The notes under the pieces are model-generated. The model had not been told where the DNA came from and searched no databases. It worked only from the letters and a program-made list of their open reading frames with translations. 38,933 nucleotides of DNA. It comes from Candidatus Binataceae bacterium (GTDB lineage: Bacteria > Desulfobacterota > Binatia > Binatales > Binataceae). Positions within the stretch are counted from its first letter, which is position 1, and each line of letters opens with the position of its first letter. Shown here in pieces: positions 1-9,211 of the stretch. The stretch spans positions 1 to 38,933 of the forward strand of contig JASHQJ010000535.1 of the NCBI GenBank assembly GCA_030037595.1, read 5' to 3'. Made by a program: the position numbers and the translations under genes.

Positions 1-1
1 A

Positions 2-2479
2 TCGGGACAGCCGCTTGACCACGATACGCGGCGCTTCATGGAGACGCGTATCGGCTTCGACTTCGGCAAAGTGCGGGTGCATAGCGACGCGCGCGCAGCC
101 GCTTCGGCTCGAATGCTCGCGGCGCGCGCCTACACTGTCGGCAACCACGTCGTCTTCGCCTCCGGCCGTTTCTCTCCGCAAACCACTGAAGGCCGGCGCC
201 TGCTCGCTCACGAGCTCACGCACGTCGTTCAGCAGAGTGCTCCGCCGGAGCGCTCTCACTATCCAGTCGCACGGCCCGCGCCGCGTCACATTCAACGTTG
301 GGGACTGGACGATGCCAAGGCGTGGTTGTTTGGCAAGTTGCGCGAGCTCAGGGGCTATCCGCTCTTCTGCGTCGTGGCAGAGCAGGATCTGATCACCGGC
401 GAGCGCGTGGAACGCAACGCGACGAATCTGACCGAAGGCGTGTTGAAACTCTTCGACGGCGGCCCGGCGCTGTTCGAGAAATTGAAAAAGGCCGCTAACG
501 CGATCGAAGCCGCGTACCAGTGGGTGCTTGCTCAGTTCGAGGATCTCGGTCTGAGCAAGCAGTACTTCTTCGACCTGATCGACCGAGCGATCAACGCCGT
601 CACGATCAATTTCATCGAGTCCTTCAACCGCATAAAGGAAATCTTCAAAGAACCGCTCGACAAGCTGATCGAACTCGCATCGCGGCTGGGCCGGGAGGCA
701 CTCAACTTCATCCTGAAGGCGGTTATCGAGTCGTTTCCGCTCGGCGAGAAAATCTGGGCGCTTATCAAGAAGGCTGGAGCGCTGATTTCGAGGATCGCCG
801 CCGATCCTGGAAAGTTCGCGTTGAACCTGCTCGAAGCGGTGAAGACCGGCTTCCAGAACTTCGGCAACAACATCCTTCGGCATCTTGGCGACGGGCTGAA
901 GCGTTGGATCTTCGAAGAGATCGGGCTGCCCGGTCTCAAGATTCCCGACAGCTTCGACTTCGCCAGCATCCTCAACATGGTGCTGCGCGTCCTCAAGCTC
1001 ACTTACCAAGAGCGCCGTCCGCAGCTCGTCGCAAAGCTCGGCGAGGACGCGGTCTACTTCTTCGAAACGGCCGCCAAGGTGCTGACCCGGATCAAGAACG
1101 AGGGATTCGCTGCGGTCTGGGAGATGATCCAGGAACAGGCCTCGAAACTTTTCGACTCAGTCATCGATTCGGCGCGCGACTGGGTCGTCACAAAGATCGT
1201 CAAGGTCGGCATCGAGCATGTGATCGCGCTTAGCAATCCGGTTGGCGACGCGATCGAGATCATCAAGAGCATCTACGAGACCATCAAATTCTTCGTCGAG
1301 AAAGCCACCCAGTTTGTCGAGCTCCTCAACTCTATCGTCGATTCCTTCGCCGCCATCCTGGACGGACAAATCAGCTCCGCCGCACAGAAGATCGAAGACA
1401 CGATGAGCAACAGCATTCCGCTCATCCTCAAGTTCCTTGCCGATCTGCTCGACCTCTCGGGAATCGGCGAGGCGATTCGGAAGATCATCGACAACATCCG
1501 CAAACCGATCGACGACGCGATCGACAAGGTCCTCGATATTATCGTCGAGAAAGCCAAGGCCTTGTGGGAGAAGGGCAAGGAAGCGTTCCTCGGCAAGCTC
1601 GCCGCGGTCAAGGAATGGTGGAAGAAGCCGAAGAAGTTCTTCTTCGGCGAAGAGGAACACACGATCACAGTAGAGGGCGAAGGCGACCATCCCGAGGTCT
1701 TCATCGAAAGCGGCAAGACGTCACTGCAGCACTACTTGAAGGACGTTCATGCGACGCCCAAGCAAACCGCCACCATCCTGAAACTGGCGGGCCAGTTGAA
1801 GTGGCGGCAGGGCGATTTGCAGAAGCCCGCTGACGATGCCAAGGGCAGCTCGATCTACGAGCAACTGAGAGACGAGCTCGACCACCTCAAGGCGAAAGCC
1901 GCGCCGCAGGAACTGATCGCGTATCCGCAGAGCGAGCATTCGCTCGGGGGCGGACAGGAAGCCGACGCGTACCTCAGTTCCAATCGCGAACCAGGCACTG
2001 AGCCCAACGACACCGACCCGCCGATATGGAACGACCTCGGCTATCTGCGCGATCCGAAAGAAAAATACTACGTACGCGGACACCTGCTGAGCATGCGTCT
2101 GGGCGGCGTTGGGCAGTGGAAAAACATGATGCCGATCACGAACACGGTCAATCAGCGGATGAACAGCCAGGTCGAAAGCAAGCTCAACAAGGCCGTCGCC
2201 AGCGGCAAGCGCTTCTATCACTACAACATCAAAGCGACCTACGACTCGAACGAACTGCCGCCGCTCGACGACAAAGCTTCGAAGGCCGACCAGCGACAGC
2301 GGGCGCTCGCCGCGGAAAAGCGGCTCAAGAGCCTGAGCTGGACCGTGAGGCCGGCGCGCTTCGACCCGGACGCAGGCGGATGGAAAGAAACCGACGGCGA
2401 TCTGCTCGACGCGGACGGCAAGACAATGGACGACCGGGTTGCGAAGGGAGATTTCACTCCCCCGACGGTCCGGAACTGA
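2..2479 (+). CDS. eCIS-associated DUF4157-domain protein, putative injected effector with C-terminal nuclease-like domain; 5' end truncated by window edge
   Basis: The frame is open back to base 2 (SGQPLDHDTRRFMETRIGFDFGKVRVHSDARAA), which matches the start of the DUF4157/eCIS core domain. HELTH zinc motif (LLAHELTHVVQQS). Long helical middle region. C-terminal YVRGHLLSMRLGGVGQWKNMMPITNTVNQRMNSQVE resembles DNA/RNA non-specific endonuclease toxins. Confidence 0.88.
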   Translation, partial: SGQPLDHDTRRFMETRIGFDFGKVRVHSDARAAASARMLAARAYTVGNHVVFASGRFSPQTTEGRRLLAHELTHVVQQSAPPERSHYPVARPAPRHIQRWGLDDAKAWLFGKLRELRGYPLFCVVAEQDLITGERVERNATNLTEGVLKLFDGGPALFEKLKKAANAIEAAYQWVLAQFEDLGLSKQYFFDLIDRAINAVTINFIESFNRIKEIFKEPLDKLIELASRLGREALNFILKAVIESFPLGEKIWALIKKAGALISRIAADPGKFALNLLEAVKTGFQNFGNNILRHLGDGLKRWIFEEIGLPGLKIPDSFDFASILNMVLRVLKLTYQERRPQLVAKLGEDAVYFFETAAKVLTRIKNEGFAAVWEMIQEQASKLFDSVIDSARDWVVTKIVKVGIEHVIALSNPVGDAIEIIKSIYETIKFFVEKATQFVELLNSIVDSFAAILDGQISSAAQKIEDTMSNSIPLILKFLADLLDLSGIGEAIRKIIDNIRKPIDDAIDKVLDIIVEKAKALWEKGKEAFLGKLAAVKEWWKKPKKFFFGEEEHTITVEGEGDHPEVFIESGKTSLQHYLKDVHATPKQTATILKLAGQLKWRQGDLQKPADDAKGSSIYEQLRDELDHLKAKAAPQELIAYPQSEHSLGGGQEADAYLSSNREPGTEPNDTDPPIWNDLGYLRDPKEKYYVRGHLLSMRLGGVGQWKNMMPITNTVNQRMNSQVESKLNKAVASGKRFYHYNIKATYDSNELPPLDDKASKADQRQRALAAEKRLKSLSWTVRPARFDPDAGGWKETDGDLLDADGKTMDDRVAKGDFTPPTVRN

Positions 2480-2516
2480 ACGAGCGAGGGCGCTGAGCTA
2501 ACGAAAGGAAGATCGT

Positions 2517-3179
2517 ATGGCCGGATCACCAATATCTCCACGCCTGGTGAAGGGCGGGATCGTCACGCTCGACCCGGATACTTCCGTGGTGCAGAGCGTC
2601 ATCGCACTCCAATACAACCCTGACTCGTTGTCACGCACGCTGCAGATCCAGTCGACTCCCGGCGGACAAGATGGTGTCCGCGTGGATGCGCTGCGGCTGC
2701 GCGGTCCCGCGATCGAGACAATCAAGGTTGAGGCGGAACTCGACGCGACCGACCAGCTCGAGTTTCCGAACCAGAATCCGCTCGCGGTGAAATACGGACT
2801 GCATCCCCAGCTCGCCCAACTCGAGATGCTGATCAATCCGACGGTCGAAACCTTGCTGAATGACGACAGCATGGCCAACGCCGGAACGCTCGAAATCATC
2901 CCGCTCGAACAGCCCCTGACGCTCTTCGTCTGGAGCAGCAGCCGCGTTGTGCCGGTCAGGCTCACGGACTTTTCGATCACCGAGGAGGCCTTCGACGTTC
3001 AGCTCAATCCAATCCGGGCCAAGGTCAGTCTCGGCCTGCGCGTGCTCACGATCGACGATCTCGGCTTCGAGCATCCAGGGGGCCGTCTCTTCATGTCCTA
3101 CCTGACCAGCAAGGAATCGCTCGCGGCGCAAGCCACCTCGGTCGCGCTCACCGTGCTGGGCCTCGGAGGATTGCCATGA
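2517..3179 (+). CDS. CIS tube/baseplate adaptor protein (Afp7/gp53-like N-terminal domain)
   Basis: 220 aa; ALQYNPDSLSRTLQIQ... pattern typical of contractile injection system tube proteins; RBS-like GAAAGGAAG upstream; position in operon. Confidence 0.8.
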   Translation: MAGSPISPRLVKGGIVTLDPDTSVVQSVIALQYNPDSLSRTLQIQSTPGGQDGVRVDALRLRGPAIETIKVEAELDATDQLEFPNQNPLAVKYGLHPQLAQLEMLINPTVETLLNDDSMANAGTLEIIPLEQPLTLFVWSSSRVVPVRLTDFSITEEAFDVQLNPIRAKVSLGLRVLTIDDLGFEHPGGRLFMSYLTSKESLAAQATSVALTVLGLGGLP

Positions 3180-3547
3180 ACTATCCGCTCGCGGCCATGA
3201 ACCAGTTGGGGGTCATTCCTCCGGTCGTGTTTCCAACCGACAGCAGGTACTACGGCTTTGGCGTCCTGCAATACACCGCACCCAATGGACGGGTGATTGC
3301 GTACCTCGCGCGCCGCATCGTGCCGCAGCCCGGGGCGCCGAACTACGCGACGATCAATCAGTACACCGTGCATCAGGGCGATCGCCTCGATCAGATCGCC
3401 GCGAAGTATCTCGGCGACCCGCTGGTATTCTGGCTCATCTGCGATGCGAACGGCGCAATCCGTCCGCACGATCTGGTCGCCACTCAGGGACGGGTGCTGA
3501 ATATCACGACGCCGCAAGGCGTGCCCGGAGGTATCGGTGCAACTTAG
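3176..3547 (+). CDS. LysM-like / tail protein X-like protein
   Basis: YTVHQGDRLDQIAAKYLGDPLVFWLICDAN resembles a LysM/gpX motif; ATGA overlap with the upstream gene. Confidence 0.78.
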   Translation: MNYPLAAMNQLGVIPPVVFPTDSRYYGFGVLQYTAPNGRVIAYLARRIVPQPGAPNYATINQYTVHQGDRLDQIAAKYLGDPLVFWLICDANGAIRPHDLVATQGRVLNITTPQGVPGGIGAT

Positions 3548-4685
3548 CAGCGTTCAGCTCACCCTGATGATGGGACCGATCATCCCGACCACGGTTCCAC
3601 GCGAGGTGCTCGATTCGCTGGCCTCGGTCGAGGTTAAGATCGACGACGTCGGCCCAAGCGGCTTCCAGCTCGTCTTCAGTATCGACAAGCAGTCACCGCT
3701 GCAAATTCTGTTTCTGCTCACGGGCGGGATGCCGCTACTGTTCATGCGCTGCATCCTGATCATCACGGTCAACGGGGTCGCCAACGTACTGATCGATGGG
3801 GTCGTCACTAACAACCAGTTGTCTCCAGGCGACAAAGGGTCGAACTCGACGCTGACTATCACCGGGCGCGATCTGACCGCGCTGATGGACCAGTCGAACT
3901 GGAGCGGATTTCCGTTTCCGGCCTGCCCGCGCGAAGCGCGCGTCGCGTTGCTGCTCGCCAAGTATGCCTTCTACGGCGTGTTGCCACTGATTATTCCGAG
4001 TGTGCTCATCGATATCTCGCTGCCGATCGATCAGATCCCGGGCCAGCAGGGCACCGATCTTCAGTACATCCGCTCGATGGCGGACGAGGTTGGCTACGTC
4101 TTTTACGTTCAGCCGGGTCCGGCGGTCGGCACGACCACGGCGTACTGGGGCCCACAGGTGAAAGTGGGACCAGTGCAGTCCGCGCTGAATGTCGATATGG
4201 ACGCGTACACCAACGTCGAGAGCATGCACTTTACCTTCGACCAGGAGCAAAACAAGATCCCGCTGGTTTTCATCTACAACCAGGAAACCGGCGTCAGCAT
4301 CCCGATTCCGATCCCGCCCATCACGCCGCTCAATCCGCCGCTCGGAGCGATCCCTCCGCTGCCGACAAATCTTCTGCCGCCGGATCTCAAGCCCTTTCGC
4401 GACGACGCGGCGAAGCTGCCGATCCCGCAGGCGATCATGCTGGGTCTGGCCGCGGCGGCGAAGAATGCCGAGGCCGTTACCTGCGAAGGCAGTCTCGACG
4501 TGACGCGCTACGGCGGCGTCCTCAGCGCGCGGAAGCTGGTGGGAGTCCGCGGCGCGGGGCCAGCATTCGACGGCCTCTACTACGTCAAAAGCGTCACTCA
4601 CAAGATTAAGCGCGGGGAGTACAAGCAGAGCTTCACTCTTACCCGCAACGGCCTGGTCTCAACAGTCTCTTCGGTGAATCCATGA
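3537..4685 (+). CDS. gpD-like baseplate hub protein (VgrG/Afp8 N-terminal half)
   Basis: 382 aa; GTG start after GGAGG; late-control-D-like content (TDLQYIRSMADEVGYVFYV..., ...YVKSVTHKIKRGEYKQSFTLTRNG). Confidence 0.8.
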   Translation: MQLSSVQLTLMMGPIIPTTVPREVLDSLASVEVKIDDVGPSGFQLVFSIDKQSPLQILFLLTGGMPLLFMRCILIITVNGVANVLIDGVVTNNQLSPGDKGSNSTLTITGRDLTALMDQSNWSGFPFPACPREARVALLLAKYAFYGVLPLIIPSVLIDISLPIDQIPGQQGTDLQYIRSMADEVGYVFYVQPGPAVGTTTAYWGPQVKVGPVQSALNVDMDAYTNVESMHFTFDQEQNKIPLVFIYNQETGVSIPIPIPPITPLNPPLGAIPPLPTNLLPPDLKPFRDDAAKLPIPQAIMLGLAAAAKNAEAVTCEGSLDVTRYGGVLSARKLVGVRGAGPAFDGLYYVKSVTHKIKRGEYKQSFTLTRNGLVSTVSSVNP

Positions 4686-5239
4686 GTGCAGCACCCACAC
4701 CTATTAGCGTCCCGAGCCAGCGCTACTACGGCAAGTATCGCGGCCTCGTGGTGGAAAATATCGACCCGCTTCAGACCGGCAGAATCCTCGCGCAGGTGCC
4801 CGACGTGCTCGGCGAAACACCTTCAAGCTGGGCGATGCCCTGTATGCCGGTGGCGGGCATCCAGGCCGGATGCTTCATGGTGCCGCCGATTGGATCGCAG
4901 GTATGGATCGAGTTCGAGCAGGGAAATCCCGACTATCCGATCTGGACCGGAGGTTTTTGGGGTCTGGTCGGGGAAGTGCCGGTCTTCGCCACCGCGCCGC
5001 CGGCTATTCCGCCCGGCCAGAATATCGTGCTTCAGACGAGCGGTCAGAACTCGATCATTCTGAGCGACAGCGCACCGACGCCCGCAACCGGCGGCATCGT
5101 TCTGAAGGGTGCGAGTGGCGCCATGATCGTCGTCAACGAAACGGGCATCTACATCAGTAACGGCCAGGGCGCGACGATAACTCTCGTCGGTCCCACGGTC
5201 GCAATCAACGTGACGGCTCTGACCGTCGTCGGGCCTTGA
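4682..5239 (+). CDS. gpV/gp5-like baseplate spike protein (OB-fold, VgrG/Afp8 C-terminal half)
   Basis: RYYGKYRGLVVENIDPLQTGRILAQVPDVLGE...WAMPCMPVAG...PPIGSQVWIEFEQGNPDYPIWTGGFWG is a classic gpV/gp5 OB-fold signature; ATGA overlap. Confidence 0.9.
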   Translation: MSAAPTPISVPSQRYYGKYRGLVVENIDPLQTGRILAQVPDVLGETPSSWAMPCMPVAGIQAGCFMVPPIGSQVWIEFEQGNPDYPIWTGGFWGLVGEVPVFATAPPAIPPGQNIVLQTSGQNSIILSDSAPTPATGGIVLKGASGAMIVVNETGIYISNGQGATITLVGPTVAINVTALTVVGP

Positions 5240-5253
5240 GCGAGGAGCTGATC

Positions 5254-5574
5254 ATGCCGGCACCGATTCTACACATGGGCGCGGTCGTCACTTGTGCGCA
5301 TGGCGGCCAGGCGATTCCAACAGTCCCCAGCCCGAACGTCTTCGTTTCCGGCATGCCGATCGCCACGATCGCCGCGCCGTATGCCGTCGCGGGCTGCGCG
5401 TTCGTCGCGCCGACAGGGAACGGCCCGTGCGTCACCGGGCAGTGGGTGGTGGGTGCGACACAGGTCATGTCCAACGGACAACCCGTCGCGATCATGACCG
5501 GAGTTTCCGTCTGCGTACCGACCGGCACGCCGTTACTACCGGTTTCAGCGCAAACGTTGGCTCTCGCAACCTGA
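5254..5574 (+). CDS. PAAR-like spike-tip protein
   Basis: MPAPILHMGAVVTCAHGGQAIPTVPSPNVFVSGMPIATIAAPYAVAGCAF...; ATG at 5254 preceded by GAGGAG. The track's upstream TTG at 5236 is less likely. Confidence 0.78.
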   Translation: MPAPILHMGAVVTCAHGGQAIPTVPSPNVFVSGMPIATIAAPYAVAGCAFVAPTGNGPCVTGQWVVGATQVMSNGQPVAIMTGVSVCVPTGTPLLPVSAQTLALAT

Positions 5575-5588
5575 CGAGCAAACTGGCC

Positions 5589-5951
5589 ATGAACGTAAAC
5601 TTTCCATTCCAGTTCGACGGACGCGGACGAACGCTCGATCCGCAAGGCGACTATCTCCGGCAACTCGTCGAGCAAGTTCTGTTCACCTCACCAGGTGAGC
5701 GGGTGAACCTGCCGGATTTCGGCAGCGGCCTGCTGCAACTCCCGTTCGCGCCGAACAGCGTCGAGATGGCCGCGGCAACGCAGTTTACGGTGCAAGGCGC
5801 GCTGCAAAAGTGGCTCAGCGCATACATCAAGGTGATATCAGTCGTCGCTTCGGCGGTGGAATCGACGCTCACCGTCACTGTCACATACTCGCCGCTCAAC
5901 ACCGAAGTCACTGAAGTTCAAACCTTCGTCTACGGAGGCGACAACGCGTGA
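5589..5951 (+). CDS. GPW/gp25-family baseplate protein
   Basis: MNVNFPFQFDGRGRTLDPQGDYLRQLVEQVLFTSPGERVNLPDFGSGLLQLPF is a gp25 signature. True start is ATG 5589, within the longer track ORF 5292-5951. Confidence 0.9.
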   Translation: MNVNFPFQFDGRGRTLDPQGDYLRQLVEQVLFTSPGERVNLPDFGSGLLQLPFAPNSVEMAAATQFTVQGALQKWLSAYIKVISVVASAVESTLTVTVTYSPLNTEVTEVQTFVYGGDNA

Positions 5952-8900
5952 TCTACGCGTGCTGCGACGACCGCCGCAGAGCCGCGGTGCTGGGCAATCC
6001 CACGCTCAACGGCATCGACTATCTCGAGGTGCTCGATGACGAAGCGCCTGCGGGAAGTCCACGTCAGCAGACGCTCCTGGTTCATTGCCTGAAGCCCGCG
6101 CCCACGAATCTCACGCCCGCGAATGTCCTAATCACCGGCGGCGAAAGCATCACAGGCATCACCGCGAAATGGATTGCGCCCGCGGTACCTGCTCCACCAG
6201 AAGCGCTCCCGAGCGAAGTCGCATACTTCGCATCGCTTCCGAATCCGGCGAACATCCTCGTCGTCCGCACCAGCGCGGCGGGCGACTTTTCTCCCTACAC
6301 CTTCCGACTCGTCAACAATGCCTCGCAGGCAAGCGAGGATAATTTCGACGTTACTGAAGCGCTCAGCGGATTCGATCCGCAGCTCGCGCAGGTAGCGTTC
6401 TCGTTCAAGGTCGAATGCCCGCCGGACTTCGATTGCAAGCCGCCGCCTGCCGATTGTCCTCCGGATACTCCCGTTCCACCGCCGATAAACTACCTCGCAA
6501 AGGACTACGGCTCGTTCCGCACGATATTGCTCGACCGTCTGAATCAACTCATGCCGGCGTGGCAGGGCTCCAGCGAGGCGGACGTCGGCGTCATGCTCGC
6601 GGAACTGGTCGCGTACGTCGGTGACCAACTGAGCTACCAGCAGGATGCGGTCACGACGGAAGCCTACCTGCTTACGGCGCGTAGCCGAATCTCGCTGCGA
6701 CGGCATGCGCTGCTGGTCGACTACCATGTGCACGACGGATGCAACGCGCGCGCGTGGATCCAGCTGACCGTGACGGAGCCGGTCTTCCTCGATCACAGCC
6801 TCACGCGTTTCTACACGAGGATGCCCGGCATGCCGGCGACGCTCGCGAGCGGCGCGGGCAACGAGCAGGCGGCGCTCGACGCGGGCGTGATTGCCTTCGA
6901 GCCGATGCAGGATGCCAACCTGTTTCCTGAACTCAACCAGATGCAGTTCTACACCTGGGGCGATACGAACTGCTGTCTGCCGCAAGGCGCGACCGAAGCG
7001 ACATTGCTCGGAAGCTACCCGAATCTGCAGGCAGGCGACGTGCTCATCTTTGAGGAAGTGATGGGGCCTCAGACCGGAAATGCGGCCGACGCTGACCTGC
7101 GCCATCGATGCGCCATCCGCCTTACGTCTGTCGCGACACAGAATGGCCAAGGGCAGCCGCTCGTCGATCCCCTGTTTGAGCAGGGCACGGGCTTACCCAT
7201 AACGTCGGCCTCGCAACTGCCAACGCCGGTCACCGAGATTCAGTGGTCGAGCGACGACGCGCTGCCGTTCCCGGTCTGCATTTCGTCCACGTTTCTGAAC
7301 TCGAGCGGCCTCGAACAGACACTCACAAACGTGAGCGTGGTTTACGGCAATGTCGTACTCGCCGACCAGGGATTGAAGATGCCTGCGACTTCGCTCGGGA
7401 CCGTCCCCGCGCCGAGTTTGTTTTATCCGCCGTCACTAACTGCGCGATGCAACCCGCAGGCGCCGCAGGCATTTCCGGTTCGCTATCGCCCCATGCTTCA
7501 GCAGAGTCCGGTGACGCAGGCGGTCCAACTTCCGCTGGCGGGAGCGCCTGTGACGGCAACCCCTGTTCCGCTGCTCTCGACGAGCTGGGTCACGCTGATG
7601 GACAGCAATGGATACGCGAGCCTGATGGTACAGGCTGACGCGCCGCTCAGTTGGCCGCCATATTTCGCAATTGCAGCAGCCGCCGACACGGCTCATCCCG
7701 GCAACTTCGACTTGTCGGTGGTCTTCAACGCCGGCGGGACGAGCGCTTCGATTGTGCTCGAGAGCTTTACCAACTTGACATTCGGGCCAGGACCCAACAA
7801 CGCGGTTTTGCAGATAAATTCGCTGTCGCGGTTCGTAACCGTTCCCAGCGGTTTCACGCCGCCCGCGAGCAATCCGACAGCTTTTCCGAGCACTGCGAAG
7901 CAGCTTCCCAACAGCGGCACCTTCCAGTTGCTCGACGCCAGCAACAATCCTTACTTCACTTTGCAGCCTACCAACCCGCTCTCGTGGCCGCCGATGTTCG
8001 CGGTGCTGGCACAGGGCAATCTCCAGACCCCGACGATTTTCAACCTGCTCCTCGTTTTCCAGCCATCGTCGGGCGGGGTGGGAGTATCGCTCCCGATCGT
8101 GGTCGAAGAATTCAACGGCGTGTCGCTGGCGAATGTCACCACCACCATTGCCGCAGCCTCAGACCTCATCACCGTGCGCAGCTTTGAGCAGCAACCGAAC
8201 CCGAGCCTCTCCGCCTACGATCTGATGAACTACGACGCCAATCAGGCCGTGGCGTCGATCACGCTGACCAGCACGCTGAACAATGTTTCCGCGACGTGGA
8301 CCCCTCTCCCCGATCTCCTCGGCTCGGGACCCTCCGACACGAACTTCGTCGTCGAGGTCGAATACGACGGCACCGCGTATTTGCGGTTCGGCGATGACAC
8401 GAATGGGTTGCGTCCGGTAAACCCGATGTCATTCACCGCCGTCTATCGTATCGGCAACGGCACCGCCGGGAACATCGGAGCGAACAGCCTGATCCTGTTC
8501 GCCGGCGATCCGCGAATCGTGGCCTGCACCAACCCGCTTCCTGCCACTGGCGGGGTTGATCCCGAGACCAACGCTCAGATTCAGCGCCGCACACCGCAAG
8601 CCTTCATGACCCAGGAGCGCGCGATCACGATGGCCGACTACGTCAACGTCACCGAAGCTGCGAGCTCGCAGGTCGAGGACGCCGCCGCAACGCTGCGATG
8701 GACCGGCAGTTGGTACACGGTGTTCATCACCGCCGAGCCGCAGGGCGCGACGAGTCTCAGCAACTCGCTGCGCAAGGCGCTCACGCGATACGTCAACGGC
8801 TATCGACTTGCCGGACAAGATCTCAAAATCGAGGGTCCGAACTATGTCCCGCTCGAGATAGAGCTGACGATTTGTGTCGATCCTGATTACTTTCAAAGCG

Positions 8901-9211
8901 ACGTTCAGCAGCAACTCGCCCAGGTCCTGGGCAGCGGGATTCTGCCCAATGGCCAGCCCGCATTCTTTGCCCCCGGCAATTTCAAACTCGGACAGACCGT
9001 CTACCTGAGCCCAATCTACGCCGCGGCACGGACTGTGGCCGGCGTAGAGACGGTTACCGCGACCGTCTTCCAGCCCCAAGGTATCGAAACCAACAGCTAT
9101 CTCGAGATCGGCGAGATACCGCTCGGGCCTTTCCAGGTCGCGCAAATGGACAACGATCCGAGCTTTCCCAATCACGGCCAACTGACGTTCGCGATGCAGG
9201 GTGGCAAGTGA
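5948..9211 (+). CDS. Putative baseplate assembly protein, J-like (TIGR02243-like; Afp11-like)
   Basis: 1087 aa; INYLAKDYGSFRTILLDRLNQLMPAWQGSSEADVGVMLAELVAYVGDQLSYQQDAVTTEAYL motif; GTGA overlap with the previous gene. Confidence 0.86.
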   Translation: MIYACCDDRRRAAVLGNPTLNGIDYLEVLDDEAPAGSPRQQTLLVHCLKPAPTNLTPANVLITGGESITGITAKWIAPAVPAPPEALPSEVAYFASLPNPANILVVRTSAAGDFSPYTFRLVNNASQASEDNFDVTEALSGFDPQLAQVAFSFKVECPPDFDCKPPPADCPPDTPVPPPINYLAKDYGSFRTILLDRLNQLMPAWQGSSEADVGVMLAELVAYVGDQLSYQQDAVTTEAYLLTARSRISLRRHALLVDYHVHDGCNARAWIQLTVTEPVFLDHSLTRFYTRMPGMPATLASGAGNEQAALDAGVIAFEPMQDANLFPELNQMQFYTWGDTNCCLPQGATEATLLGSYPNLQAGDVLIFEEVMGPQTGNAADADLRHRCAIRLTSVATQNGQGQPLVDPLFEQGTGLPITSASQLPTPVTEIQWSSDDALPFPVCISSTFLNSSGLEQTLTNVSVVYGNVVLADQGLKMPATSLGTVPAPSLFYPPSLTARCNPQAPQAFPVRYRPMLQQSPVTQAVQLPLAGAPVTATPVPLLSTSWVTLMDSNGYASLMVQADAPLSWPPYFAIAAAADTAHPGNFDLSVVFNAGGTSASIVLESFTNLTFGPGPNNAVLQINSLSRFVTVPSGFTPPASNPTAFPSTAKQLPNSGTFQLLDASNNPYFTLQPTNPLSWPPMFAVLAQGNLQTPTIFNLLLVFQPSSGGVGVSLPIVVEEFNGVSLANVTTTIAAASDLITVRSFEQQPNPSLSAYDLMNYDANQAVASITLTSTLNNVSATWTPLPDLLGSGPSDTNFVVEVEYDGTAYLRFGDDTNGLRPVNPMSFTAVYRIGNGTAGNIGANSLILFAGDPRIVACTNPLPATGGVDPETNAQIQRRTPQAFMTQERAITMADYVNVTEAASSQVEDAAATLRWTGSWYTVFITAEPQGATSLSNSLRKALTRYVNGYRLAGQDLKIEGPNYVPLEIELTICVDPDYFQSDVQQQLAQVLGSGILPNGQPAFFAPGNFKLGQTVYLSPIYAAARTVAGVETVTATVFQPQGIETNSYLEIGEIPLGPFQVAQMDNDPSFPNHGQLTFAMQGGK

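Noticed and set aside
532-1690. Long minus-strand ORFs opposite the DUF4157 gene (532-1002, 1157-1690, 1273-1716)
   Set aside because: Shadow ORFs of a GC-rich coding strand; no recognisable motifs, and the plus-strand protein is coherent.
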